Of a stretch of 64,000 bases of DNA, positions 12,504 to 23,740 are shown piece after piece (within the stretch, counting starts at the first letter, position 1; every line of letters starts with the position of its first letter). The DNA comes from Oscheius sp. JU75 (Eukaryota > Nematoda > Chromadorea > Rhabditida > Rhabditidae). The notes below the pieces were generated by a model that ran no database searches, was not told the DNA's origin, and was given only the letters and a program-made list of their open reading frames with translations. The stretch is taken from the NCBI GenBank assembly GCA_037178855.1, contig JASJZC010000002.1, forward strand, positions 1,054,001 through 1,118,000, in the 5' to 3' direction. The position numbers were made by a program, and so were the translations under genes.

Positions 12504-15435
12504 TCTCTATCTTTCCCCTATCTGTATTCTAATTCTGTTTCTTTTCCTCTCTCACCCTAAAAGACGGGTCAAAAAAGCTTGTTCGAATTCGATACTGGGT
12601 GCCCTCTTCCTATTATCCGCAACCAGGGCCTTCTGATCTCCAGGACCACTTGTAACTGTGCCCCCCATTTCATCCCAAAACCGTTGTGATTGTAGTCTCG
12701 ATTACTGTATTATGTGATATTCCCATGACCGGGTGAGCAGGTAGTCATGTCGAGAGCTTAAAAATGTCGCCTTACTGATAGAAGAATAAATATTGAAGTC
12801 TTGCGTCTGTCGGGACGAGTCAGCTGATAGACGGATTTGAATGGGCCGTAACAGTGACATCAGTCCTCCATGTTACGACCACCTTATAGCTCTTATCAGG
12901 AGCCAAAGACTACCGGGATCAAACCTATACAATGTACAATATTCTTCGTGCTGGTACAAGGTGTAGGACAGAGGGTCAGAGAAACTGAGAGACTGAAAGA
13001 TAGAAAGGCACAGTGACAGAGAGGCATAGATGACTGGACAATGACAGTGACAGTGACAGTGAGAGTCCTCTCAACTTCTATCTATATCATTTTGTCTTTT
13101 AGTTTGTTGTGACTACCGACAGTGACAGTGCCCCAGATTCGAAAAGCAAAAGCGTTTGTTTGTTATACTCGCAATTTCTACTTATATTTAAGTAGTACAA
13201 CCTTACTGATAGATCACTGTTGCACTCACACTCTATCACTCCTTCCCTTTCGTTTCGAGAGAACCTGGGATGATCCCAAGTAACCCAGGTCCGAAAACTC
13301 TCAGTCCCCGAACTAGGGCCGCATCGGGTTACTGTAGGGTTCTCTTCGAAGTGACGAGCAAATCGGGTAGTGGAGACTGAGGGTGGTGTCTTAAGATGGG
13401 AGAGTTGGGGTTTGGGAGTCCTAGAACAGCAAAGTTCAAAAATTATATGTTCTTTTCTAACCACTGATTTCCGAACTTATCCCAGGAGACATTCCTTACA
13501 CGAGATCCTATGGATCGTGCAACTTCTGTGCATTGTCTGGAAGGACTACAATGTTTTAAAAATGGATATGCTGAAACTGCAGCTACAGCTGAAAAGTATC
13601 AGGTTAGTGCCTGTCTTTCTCTGTCTCTCTATTTCTATATCTCTCTGGCTCTCTGTCGTCCTGTGTCTTTGAGTGTGTCAGCTAAACTCTCCTGCCCTCT
13701 CCGTCATAAAACAAGTATCTTCCCGGTTCACGTTCATTGAATAATTCATGCTTCGTGTGGGAGGAAGTCGGTTTGTAAATAGGGTGACGAAGACACCCCT
13801 CACGTTTTCAACACAATTTCCGCAGGAACAGTGCAACTTCTTCCCGTAGATTATCGTCTTAAAGACCCTTATGATTAATCACATGAGAGGATGAGTCAGG
13901 AACGGGTCTAGACGCCCATTGTGTTTCGGAATTCGTATCCTCTGCCCCTCTAACCATGCCATCCCCCGGATTTACGCCTGATCTCGCCTGTCCCTGACTC
14001 ATACTGTTTGCTCTCTCCCGATATTCCAAAGAACCTAAATTGGAGCCACACGAGCAAACAGAGAGAGAGAGAGAGATAGTGACTTCTTATGATTCAGAAG
14101 TCGTTTGTAGGCTATCAAAACAAGTGATGTATTACTTCTGCTGCGTGACCTTTGTAGGTCCAAAACAACTGACTCATACAGTGGTTTGGGTAATCATGAA
14201 CTGGGGGTAAACAACCAAACACTTAGAGTTTGTTCTGAAAACTAACAGGTTGTTGTCTGATCAGTCAGGGAGTGACGCAAGAGCTGACTTTTGCAAGTTT
14301 GTTTGGCTTGCTTCGCTCGTTGACTAAGAGTCAGCGGAGTAAAACTGGTGGACTCTTTGAACTCGACAGAGACAGAGATGGAAACAACCACAGTCTCTGT
14401 CTGCGGCCAACTGTATCTTAATCACTCCGATGATAGCCGATACGTAGTCCTTTTTTTAAGAGTTGGTCCCTAAAGTTCCGTTCCCTGTCACCAGTTTAAG
14501 TGTCTACTTTTTCCTCTCATGACTCAATCAGGAACACGGCGACGAATTGCCTTATTTCCACATCCGATGATGACAGCTGCTGAGTGCCTGCAATTTATGC
14601 GATTGACGGGACTGATTCGACGCCTATGCTGAACATCATAATATCCGCGGATGTGCAAATATTAAAGCGTAGATCGGTGTTACTAAGCCAATTTCTGCCG
14701 GACTCAACAAACCATAATACTGTTCTATTTTTATTGCAACACCGCTGTTTGTACCGTATCAAGACGATAGCAGAGAATGACTGTACGTGTTGCTGTGGCA
14801 AACTTGATCAAAAATCTTGTCCACAGTGAGTGTGGCGTCTTTGACGGAAACAGGGAGGCAGAGAGACAGAGAGTAACTTACCTTTCAGTAGAGTGAAAGC
14901 TACTGACAGAGATGAACGTCAAGGGACAACGCCCTAGTAGAGGGTAGCAAAGTCTAACAACCTCTTGGAACAATTATGTCTCCGGCTTAAACTTGAGAGA
15001 CGACAAGTCAAGTTTTCCAACTGGAAAGTAGTGTTTTCGCCTTTGGTCTACTCCAATAGGACGTTGTCCTGCCTTCTCTGTCTTTTTCCAGTAGTCTTCC
15101 CGACATTCTGCTGCAAGTTGTCCTCGTCTCTCTGTCTCTCTATCTCTCTGTACTCTGTTTCTGTTTCTCTATTAGAAAAGCAATACTGTTAAGATCTTTA
15201 TGCTGCAGAGTATCACAGTATGCGATCGCAGGTCTCTTTTTCTATTGTGTTTCCATTTTTTTTTTTTGGTTGTGTGCGTTTAAGAAAACTCACTCACGGA
15301 GGATCAAATGACTAATTGAAATAATATTAAAAGGACATGCAAAAAAAGTACGATACCCGTAATTATTATATGGAAAAAAAAGGGAAGAGGAAACACTGGT
15401 AGAGGAAGTAGCCGGGTATTTACAAAGCCGCCTTC
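12504..15435. other. Convergent intergenic region between gcy-12-like and vhp-1
   Basis: Contains the two facing 3' ends. An AATAAA at 12785-12790 is a plausible polyadenylation signal for the cyclase gene. The rest has GACAG/TGACAG microsatellite (13000-13060, 14060-14080), pyrimidine runs (13610-13660, 15120-15170) and four AP-1 heptamers (13892, 13995, 14170, 14520). I see no coding exon with a recognisable domain. Confidence 0.5.
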
Positions 15436-18400
15436 TCACTGAACTGTAATCTCCATGCTGCTCTGACTGCTCAAGCTAACCCTGTCCGCCTCTTCGGAAG
15501 ATGTCTTGTACTCTTCCTGAAACATTGATAGTTAGTCAAGAGTCCGGTTTGGGGCTTTACAAGCCGAAAGTATTGAAAACGAACAAGGTTTCACCTGGAA
15601 GCCGGACTCCGGAGACTCCGCGTCGTCCTCCTCCGTTGTGGAGAGGAGAGTTGGCGATTTCAGAGCAGTCGAGCGGGAGGGAGGGAGTTGGACTCCGGAA
15701 GAGCTTAGACAGTCAGGACGAGAAGTGCTGACGCATTGTCTTGGCTGAAAATGATCTGGTTACAATGGATCTCTGTCTCTGTCTGCCTCTGTCTCTCTGT
15801 CTCTTCCCTTACCTTTCTGCTAAAAAAGTTAGGCATCCTCTGGAAGAACGAGTTCGTCGTCGATTGTTCTCCACTAGGACCCGGCAGCTCAACTGGCGCC
15901 GAATGGTTCATCGGGGACTGAAAGCACGGATTCGCCAAGCTGATGGGGTGTTCCGCGGTCGGCGAGCTGAGCTCCTTCTGCTGGGCTGCTGCCGCCTGTG
16001 CGAAGCTCAGTTTAGACATTTCCGATGACGGTGAGGGCAGGTCTTCAGGCATGACCCGTCTAGGCTTTAGCATGCCTCCAAGACCCAAGGCTCTTGGCCT
16101 GTCTGGAGCTGGAGCATCCGAGAACATCTCCATGCCCCGCTTGCCGTTCTCATTCAGTCGAAAGGACGATATTGACGCGGGCTCGAAGGCCGAAGAGGCC
16201 ATCACACAGTGCGAGCTAGCAGATTTCGGGACCTTCGCGGCGTAACAATTATCCTCCTGCTGCTTCTCCGTTAGGACACCGTTACTGTGTTGCTTTTTTG
16301 AGCTGGCCTCGGGAGGGAGCAGATCCCGCTGGATCAACTGCTGCTCATATTCTAAAAGCTGTCCCATAAAGTTAAAATTCGGGGAGATGTTCGGTCTTCG
16401 ACTCTTCACAAATCTGGAAGATAGTCTGTTAATAAAATCAAGATATGCCTTACTTGTAAGCCTCCTCAGAGGATAGCTTCTTGTGTCTCATCACATAGGA
16501 AATGGCCAGAGTGGGACTGCGAGAGATCCCAGCCAAACAGTGGATCAGGACGGTGTTGCCACTCTTACGAACCTTTTCTGTAAAAAAATAGATGAAAAAT
16601 TGTCAGAAACAGCGAAAATGATCGTATTATTATTGAGCGTGAGAATAAAAATACTGTACGCAAAGGTCCGTTAGTACTTTACGCGTAGGAATGAAAGTTT
16701 GGGGAACGCAATGAGCTACAGTAAGGTAAAATCATGTTATAAAATGATTTTTTGCTGTTTCTTCATTCTCTTTGGGAGGTATCGACATGTTTTGACATCC
16801 GAACATCTCACTCACCAAGAAATTCCCAAGCGGCCTCGAAATGTGGAGTCAGTTTGTCCTGGTAGCCATCATTGACCGGGATCCTCAAGAAATGTTCGTC
16901 GTCCACCACTTTGGGACATGTCATTGACAAATTTATCACATAGCTGATTCCGTTCTTCTAAAAAAAAATCTATATTCGGAAGGTTTCTTTCTCTGTCTCT
17001 CTGTCTCTTTCTGCTTCTCTGTAATAAAGCGACTACCTTCATCGACTCCTGATCCAGGGCATCGTGTTGGCTTCCCAGATACAAAAAGTCAAAAATCTTG
17101 GTCGGACCGTCACTGTCCGGAACGGTGGTGAGACAGGGCTGCGACAGCGACGATGACAGTCGCGCCATGTCGCTGTTGCCCTCACAAAGCTGCGGAAACG
17201 CAGTTTGGAAGGTCTTGAACCCGCCTAAAATGTTCAAGTTTATATAGAAATGGTGGGAATTTCATACAGTAACTCATAGGTTCTCACAGGACAGTTTTGG
17301 GAGAGAATTAGGTAGAAAAAGACTGATAAGGAGAGCTGTGAAGGCTATGAGTCATACGACCAGAAAATGACGCGACGAATACATTGGGAAACGTCTGGAT
17401 CGATAGAAAAATACTGATCCAAAGAGAGACAGAGACAGTTAATACCAGTACTCTGTCTATGCTTGACTCATCCCCATGTCTAGACTCTTGTTTTGTACCT
17501 TTGACTACGTGATTCATCCTCATAGCCAGACAGTCACAGGACATAGTAACTGTAGAGAGACAGTCATATGAGAGATCAAAAGTCATGGGAATGCGTGAAG
17601 CAGAGGCAGTACAACTGATAGTACAGAGACAGGATGTCTATCATAGAGATAGAGAGACTTGAAGTCGAGGGGTAACCAGATAGTGTCTATCCATAAGGAA
17701 GAGTCAGTTCTTTGGGAGACAGCTGATTCAGAGAGTACAAGAGTCTGGTCAAGAGCATGAGTCAAGTAGAGACAGTACAACTGTAAAGCGTCTGGTTGAC
17801 TACTGGGTAAGAGTCGACAGAGGCAGGATGAGTCGAACAGGAATGTAAGAGAGACAGAGTTTATCCAGTACAAAGGGTTCAGTTCAGTGTAACCAATTGC
17901 AAAAGTGACAGTGTAACCAATTTCAAAAGTACAGGCTTGGGATGAGTCAAGCAGAAAATGAGGAAATGTGGGCCAGAGAGTCAAGGAGTGAGTCAAGAGA
18001 GAGAGAGAGAGAGAGAGAGAGACAGTCGTCATGGTCGCGTGTTTTTTGCGATAGAGGACGAGGACTATGGGAATGAGTCACAGAGAACAACGGGCAGTGA
18101 GAGAGAGAGAGCGCGAGCGAGCGCCAGCGATATACAGGCCAGCTGATCGATCGGAGGCCCCTTCTTGTTCTCTCACAGTCCAAAAATCGATTCTGTTTGA
18201 TCTACCTGAGCTCATTCTGTCTCTCTTTCTCTCTCTTGTTTTATATGATATCCTCCGACCTTTGACTCAGGACCGGTTTCAATCGGAATGAGTCAGATAT
18301 GGACTATGAAAAAGAGACAGAGAAGTAGCGGGTCGCCCTGGAACCATGTCAGTTTTTTTTGACACGCGGTCGCCTCTCTCCAAACAGCTGAGCTCACAAA

Positions 18401-20885
18401 TCACAACATCGGCCATACTTACTCGAACATTGTTGCTGTTGTTCTTCAATCGATGGGACCTTGATCGAGACTTTTGGTCCTTTTCTTGGCCCCTTCTTCT
18501 GTCTCTTCTTCGGCTTTTTCTTACGTTCCTCGCCCATGACTATAGGCAGAAGAGAATAGAGAGAGTCTAGCGCAGTCTTAGTCGAAAGGGGGCTATACTG
18601 GGGGTTGCCGGGGGCCCTGAGCCCTCCTCCTCCTATATATGAATGCGTGCTAGATTCAGGAAGAGTGTGAGCACTAGGGGGTGACTGAGAGGAGCGGTGA
18701 GAGCCCAGAGGCGGCTGAGAAGGCCCCAGACAGAGACGCAGTCACGCCGCGAGAAAGAGAGAGAGAGAGGCTTTGAAAACATAGAGCGAGCGATCAATGC
18801 CAGGGTATGAGTCATGGGTGCCTGAAGAGTGCCTTTGAAGTTCTTTTGAATCTCTCTGGACTTTTAAGAGTGAAGGGACATACCATGACGTGACAGTTAC
18901 AGAGCCTCAACCACTGGGTCATGGTTTTTTGGTTGCTGGTGATGGGATTAGTGCAACAGGCTTACGGCGTGGGACTGACAAACAAAAATACCGGGGACTC
19001 TTTTGAACTGAAGTCTAGAAGAGACTCAGAGCTGTGTAGCCAACCCTTTATAGACGTGTAAGTCCAAAAAAAGAGAGATAGAGAGAGAGTATCCCGTCTC
19101 TAGCACCGCTGTCGCGCCACTCTTTTTCCAGGTTTTCAGGCCGAAGACGTTATTTTTATCTTTTTCAATGTTCTGCAATGTTGTAGCGCTTAAAATTTTT
19201 AACACGTTTGCAGAACATCAGAAAGGAGGAAATCCAAGCTACGAGCCCAAAAAAGTGGCAAAAAGATCTAGCAAGTGCGCGCCTAGAACCTTACCACAGC
19301 CTCACAGGGTCATTTTCCAGCTTTGACATGTTCAGTTAAATTGTAGCCCTTGATCTGAGCTACAATTTTGTAAAAATCACAAATTATGAAAATGTAATCG
19401 TGAGGCCGAAAATGGATGCGGAAGAGAAGAACTCTCGCAGCAAGTGCCGAGAAGTCAGTAGCCGAGCCGGTGAGGGAGGGAGCTCGGCTACAGAGACAGT
19501 ATGGGAGAGGACAGAGTGTAAGAGGAAGAATGATTAGAAATAGTACTGTCCGAGCGAAAAAGGGAATACAGAAGAAAGGAGCCTGTATGTGTCGGAAGGG
19601 ATGACTATTGTATGACGAATAAGAGAAGAAGGGAGCCCCGACTGATAAATGGATTGAGCCTACAAACACAGAGGAAAGACACTAGAGAGAAGGGGATGAA
19701 CCGAAGCGAGCAGAGAGAAGGCGTTGACTCGATTAAGACTCGAGACACGCTGAGAATTAGTAGCAAGAGATTGCTGTGCTTCTCTCAGAGTATGAGTCAA
19801 AGGAGAGTAACTTTTCTCCGACCCAGTCGCTGTAATCTCAACACACACAGAGAGAGGGAGTGAGGGAAAGGGAAGGAGCACTCACCCTCGAGGATCATGA
19901 TGTTCTTGAACTTGTTTGTGTTGACCAGTTGTTCTCGGAGAACTTTCAGAACCTTGCTTGGATTGTCTGGTGAGTTGGTCGAGGCTATCCTGAATTATTA
20001 CTGTACTTCTGTCACTTTCTCTATGTCTCTCTGCTTCTAGCCTCTTTTTTATCGAAAAACCAACACCATAGCCGAGTTCAGCACCATCGAAAGTATCAGG
20101 AAACGTATACCATGAGATTTTTCATCGTCAGGATCGAGCACCGGTCTTCAGATTACTAGACGAACGCGCTAATCATTCAGCCACACGTGTGCGAGTTTTG
20201 CCGAAGCGGTACAGGTGCGCCATCTTCTGCGGCCTAGCGGTTCACGCATTCACTTGGAGTTCACACGTCACCCAGGCTTGTTGATTCGATTCCCCCCGAA
20301 CCACAAATTTTTGTTTTTCCTTTTTCTGGGGGTTTTTGAGGACGCGAATCTGACCTCCGTTCACGCTGTTAATGTCTAGACTAGGAGGCTGAGCGACTGT
20401 CTCTGTCTCTTACTGTTCTTACCTTCTTTTCAGGCATTTTGGTGCCTTCTCCTCATCGCTGTAGAGCACGATATCCAACTTCTCGGTGTGCATTCTGTCC
20501 CAGTGATAGGCACTGCTGAGCTGTTCCACAAGGACGCTGTCGGCTAGCTAAAAGATACGGGGTTTGGCTGTGACGACAACAGTTGATCAAAGCTCGCGAA
20601 GAAAACAACTGGGTGTTGGTCGGGAGTCCGCCGAATGGGTTCTGACTCAGTGAAGGAATCTCTGTTCGTGACCTGACACGGACAGTGACGTCAAAATGCG
20701 GGTGGCTGCTGAAGTTAACACCTGACCCTGCCCCAAGATAAACCCGATTGGGGGTGGATGCTAGATTGGTTGGCTTTTGGGCCTTCTTACCTAGTGACTC
20801 ATTGAGACAGTACACGAGGGGAGAGAGTCTAACGTCACCGAGTTTGTTTGCAAAGACTGTGAGGAATTTGTGAGGACGGGAGAAA

Positions 20886-20916
<31 letters not shown>

Positions 20917-23547
20917 CTGAGTCAAGGAACTGTCTCTCCTTCTGAACAAGACAGCGCCCATGAGGGTCAGTCTCTCTATGGTCAGAAGGCGGAGTCTCGA
21001 TGTGAAGGAGAGTGACCGGCCCCTATGAGTCATCGCAATAAACAAGCTTGAACGTTGACTCAGCTGCAGCCACGGTGTCACCGTGGGAACTGAAGTTACT
21101 CATCCTTTGTCTCTCTGTCTCTCTCAGCCTGTAATCCGATTCTCCTAAATTCCAAAAATGCTTATTGGGTGTGACTCACGAAAGTCTAATGAAGCAGAAG
21201 TAAGAGATCGAATCTCACAGAGTCGGGATGAGTCAACCAAGATCTGGTCGCAATATGCTAATTGGTTTCAAAATGAGTTTTGTGACTCACCCACAAGGCT
21301 GGGGCAGATGTCTAATTTGCTAGAGCGGGATAGAGGATGAATCAGTCACGAGAATGAGTTTGAGGCATACAGCCTGACACGTTGGTGACTATGAAACTAT
21401 TCTAGATGGGATGAGTTAATCTTCGAATCAGGCAAAGAGCGGATTGGATGGTAAGCTTCCTCGTGTCCTTGGGAAGAATCAGAAACAGGGGAGAGGCAAG
21501 GAGTATGGCCGGTCAGGTACCATGACTTCACTGTTTCATAGTAAGGTACAGTCAGAGAGATAGAGAGAGATTGTAACTGTGACTCTTTGTTTCTTGCCGA
21601 TACCAGCGCCAAATGAGACTCTCCCACTGGAAGACAGAACTGTGAGAAGACTCAAGAGAGACAATGACTCTCCGTTCAGTGCATTTACTGGACCATCTTC
21701 AACAGTCTTGTATAGTCCTATTCATTGTCACTCTCAGAGAAGGGCATGCTGTAGGAATAGGTAAGAAAGGCAGGAAAGGGGTGAGGAAAGGTTCTTAGTC
21801 TCTCTGAGAGAACAGAGGGTCATCTTCAATGAGAAGGAGAGAGACAGTAATCAACCAGATAAGAGCATGGGAAAGAGGAACTGTTCCCAAATACTCCGAG
21901 CCTCCCAAAGAGCCGAGAGAAGAGACTTCCAGCTCTAAAGCCGCTATGACTCTCTCTGTCTCTCTTCCCGTACAGAGACCGCCCCAGAGCCATCAGATTT
22001 GCATAGGCAGAGAACGGACCCCCTCCCAACAAACATGGCTTAATCATGAAGTGATACGCTCCTAGGAAAACAACAATGATTCAAGCGCCCGAGAACAAAC
22101 AAACGCGGTGTTCTTGAACGCCGTCTCTAACCAAGTTTGTGCTCCGTAGTGATAATTAGTCGAATCATAGAGAAAACGTACAGATGGGGGAGGCTGACTC
22201 TGAGAATAATGTTGAGCCTGAAGGGGGAGGGGTACAAACAGAAACGACTGGGAGCACTAGTGAATCAGCCTGTCTCGGACAGTGACGAGATGAAACGGGT
22301 GTGATTCAGGATAAGGAAGAAAGAACGAGAGAGAGTGGGACTACTTTTCGACACACAAAGGACACGTCATTGGGGGGTAGGCAATGAAATGACGCTTTGT
22401 TCTGTTCTCTACTAACCCACTCATCGTTCGAGAGCTATCGGAAAAAAATTCTATCTCATCATTTTGCAGATTACGGAACATGGCTCAAAAACCGCCTATC
22501 CGTCACACAGCCTTTAAGCAGTGTTCAGGCTTGTCAGATGATTGTAATTGTTGTTATCAAGCGAGAAATATATATGATTAACTAATTTTAGATTCAAGTG
22601 AGTCAGGAAGAGAGGACGTGGGGTGTTCTAGTAGTAAATCTATGTAACTGTCTCTCTCTCTCTCTATGTCGCCCTATCTCTGTTTTCTTGTCTTTTTGTT
22701 TCTGACAAGAACGTTGCAAAGGGTCTTGTTACTGAAAATTGTGTAAGAGCCCTCTTGGTCGCAAGAAGATCAAATCTCAGGGGCTTTATCAGATTTAAGA
22801 CAGTCATTTTCGCATTTTCAACGTTCTACAACGTTGTAGATCTCGTCAAGATCTACAGCTTTGCTGAACATGTCGAAGCTTGAAAAGTTGCAATGCTTCA
22901 AAGCTATAGAGCAGAAGTTGGTGTATTGCTAAGAGGCGCGAATTAGACAAAGACGACCCGGGTTCGATCCCCGTCGATGGCAAAGTTTTTAAACAGGCTA
23001 ACTTTTTAGACGTGAAGACAGCCTTTTCGAGTCTTTCCTCATTTTGCAATGTTGTAGCCCCTGATCTCGTCTACAACTCTGTAGGACATTGCAAGATTCA
23101 AAAATGCCGTCTTCATCCTCCGAAAAATGCACGTGCTCAACTGACCCTGAGCTTCTACTAGAGCTTTTGCGGTATCTTGTTTCGTCATCCAAGTATGAAC
23201 TCATTCATTTTGTCCCAAAATTACTTGAAAGTAATGCCCGGGAAAACGGGTTCCATTTCGCTCTCTAAAGCGCAACTCCGTCACCATCCTCGCGTCACGA
23301 CGTCTCGAATCTTTGATCCGTACCTTGTTCTCAATAAGTCGTTTCCTCATCAGCTTGGCGAAGAAGGCATTGATGGCCGACTTCACGTGGCAGGCATTGA
23401 ACTCGGCAAAGCAGCGACAGTCCACGATGATCTAAAGAAAAATAGTTTAGATGATAGCCCCAAAAAACCAACCGTGGTCTCTCTGTCATGACGGACGAGG
23501 GAAGCTAAACCCGGCGCGTCGATATCCATTGGAGCCCAGATGGTCAT
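15436..23547 (-). CDS. vhp-1: Dual-specificity MAP kinase phosphatase (VHP-1)
   Basis: Dephosphorylates Tyr and Thr in the activation loop of JNK- and p38-type MAPKs; the C. elegans protein restrains KGB-1 and PMK-1. Exons from the 5' end: 23547-23473, 23431-23324, 20547-20423, 19989-19886, 17224-17037, 16957-16816, 16577-16454, 16413-15813, 15744-15595, 15516-15436; 565 residues. A rhodanese/CH2 domain (about 20-150) holds DCRCFAEFNACHVKSAINAF and the basic cluster RKR at 54-56 that fits MAPK docking. The phosphatase domain starts near KIFDFLYLGS and has general acid D230 and the signature HCLAGISRS with C261 and R267, so it should be active. The Ser-rich tail ends SMEITVQ. An acceptor directly precedes the start exon, so a 5' UTR exon or trans-splicing is possible. 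Two long introns (17225-19885 and 20548-23323) carry the AP-1 clusters. Confidence 0.92.
19168..19218 (+). repeat. Hairpin repeat family, copy B
   Basis: Outer arms ATGTTCTGCAA (19168-19178) and TTGCAGAACAT (19208-19218) are perfect complements. They include the family tail sequence GCAGAACAT and the left core TTGTAG. The right CTACAA arm is lost. It lies in a vhp-1 intron. Confidence 0.5.
19338..19368 (+). repeat. Hairpin repeat family, copy C
   Basis: Perfect 10-base arms AAATTGTAGC and GCTACAATTT with an 11-base spacer containing TGATCT. It lies in a vhp-1 intron about 160 bases after copy B. Confidence 0.6.
20045..20395. repeat. Composite tRNA-derived repeat, copy 2
   Basis: It repeats the order seen at 2030-2400: a lead-in containing AGCCGAGTTCAGCACCATCG; a minus-strand tRNA-like module (20145-20200, A-box-like TGATTAGCGCG, B-box-like GGTGCTCGATCC); a plus-strand module (20225-20300, TAGCGGTTCACGC and TTGATTCGATTCC); and the tail GAATCTGACCTCCGTTCACG. 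It sits in the vhp-1 intron between 19989 and 20423. Confidence 0.5.
20643..22605. promoter_or_regulatory. AP-1 heptamer cluster in vhp-1 intron (9 sites)
   Basis: TGAGTCA/TGACTCA starts at 20643, 20795, 20918, 21026, 21056, 21172, 21229, 21283 and 22599, inside the 2.78 kb intron 20548-23323. Eight of them fall within 647 bases. One octamer TGACGTCA also occurs at 20686. The density suggests an intronic enhancer rather than chance; function is an inference. Confidence 0.6.
22835..22857 (+). repeat. Hairpin repeat family, copy D
   Basis: Perfect 9-base arms TGTAGATCT and AGATCTACA separated by only 5 bases, followed by the clearest copy of the tail (TGCTGAACATGTCGAAGCTT). It lies in the vhp-1 intron 20548-23323. 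Confidence 0.6.
22917..22981 (+). repeat. tRNA-derived relic
   Basis: Has TATTGCTAAGAGGCGCGAAT followed by a strong B-box GGGTTCGATCC. A related stretch (TATTGGGAAGAGGCGTTACT then GGGTTCGATCT) lies at 47680-47735. No acceptor stem pairing is visible, so it is not called as a functional tRNA. Confidence 0.45.
23045..23093 (+). repeat. Hairpin repeat family, copy E
   Basis: Nested inverted repeats: outer TGCAATG (23045-23051) with CATTGCA (23087-23093), inner GTTGTAG with CTACAAC. The spacer contains TGATCTCGT. It lies in the first long vhp-1 intron, about 0.2 kb after copy D. Confidence 0.6.
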
Positions 23548-23670
23548 CCCCTGAAAATGAAAGAAGCTTATCAGGCTGTCTCTTTTCGAGGGAAATCGTG
23601 ATAAGATGGAAGTGAGGACAGATAAATCAATGGTGAGGTATTGCTAAACACCGATAGTGTATGCACTGTA

Positions 23671-23740
23671 AGTATGAGTAGTCGAACCCGAAACCCTTTA
23701 GTCTGTAGTCGGAGCGCTAACAGACTGAGCCATGGAGGCG
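23671..23740 (-). repeat. tRNA-like relic (CTCAGTCTGTTAGCGCTC type)
   Basis: On the minus strand: GGCTCAGTCTGTTAGCGCTC (D-arm and A-box-like), an anticodon-arm-like segment, then GGGTTCGACTAC (B-box-like). The acceptor stem does not pair. The same front half recurs on the plus strand at 51765-51832, so the two belong to one tRNA-derived family. Confidence 0.45.

Larger units (their letters stand above)
17348..19799. promoter_or_regulatory. AP-1 heptamer cluster in vhp-1 intron (10 sites)
   Basis: TGAGTCA or its complement TGACTCA starts at 17348, 17464, 17758, 17943, 17989, 18074, 18263, 18289, 18808 and 19793, all inside the 2.66 kb intron 17225-19885. Flanks differ from site to site, and several match the longer preference ATGAGTCAT, so they are not copies of one tandem repeat. 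Equal base use predicts about 0.3 in an intron of this length. Jun/Fos-type bZIP dimers bind this site; use here is an inference. Confidence 0.6.
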
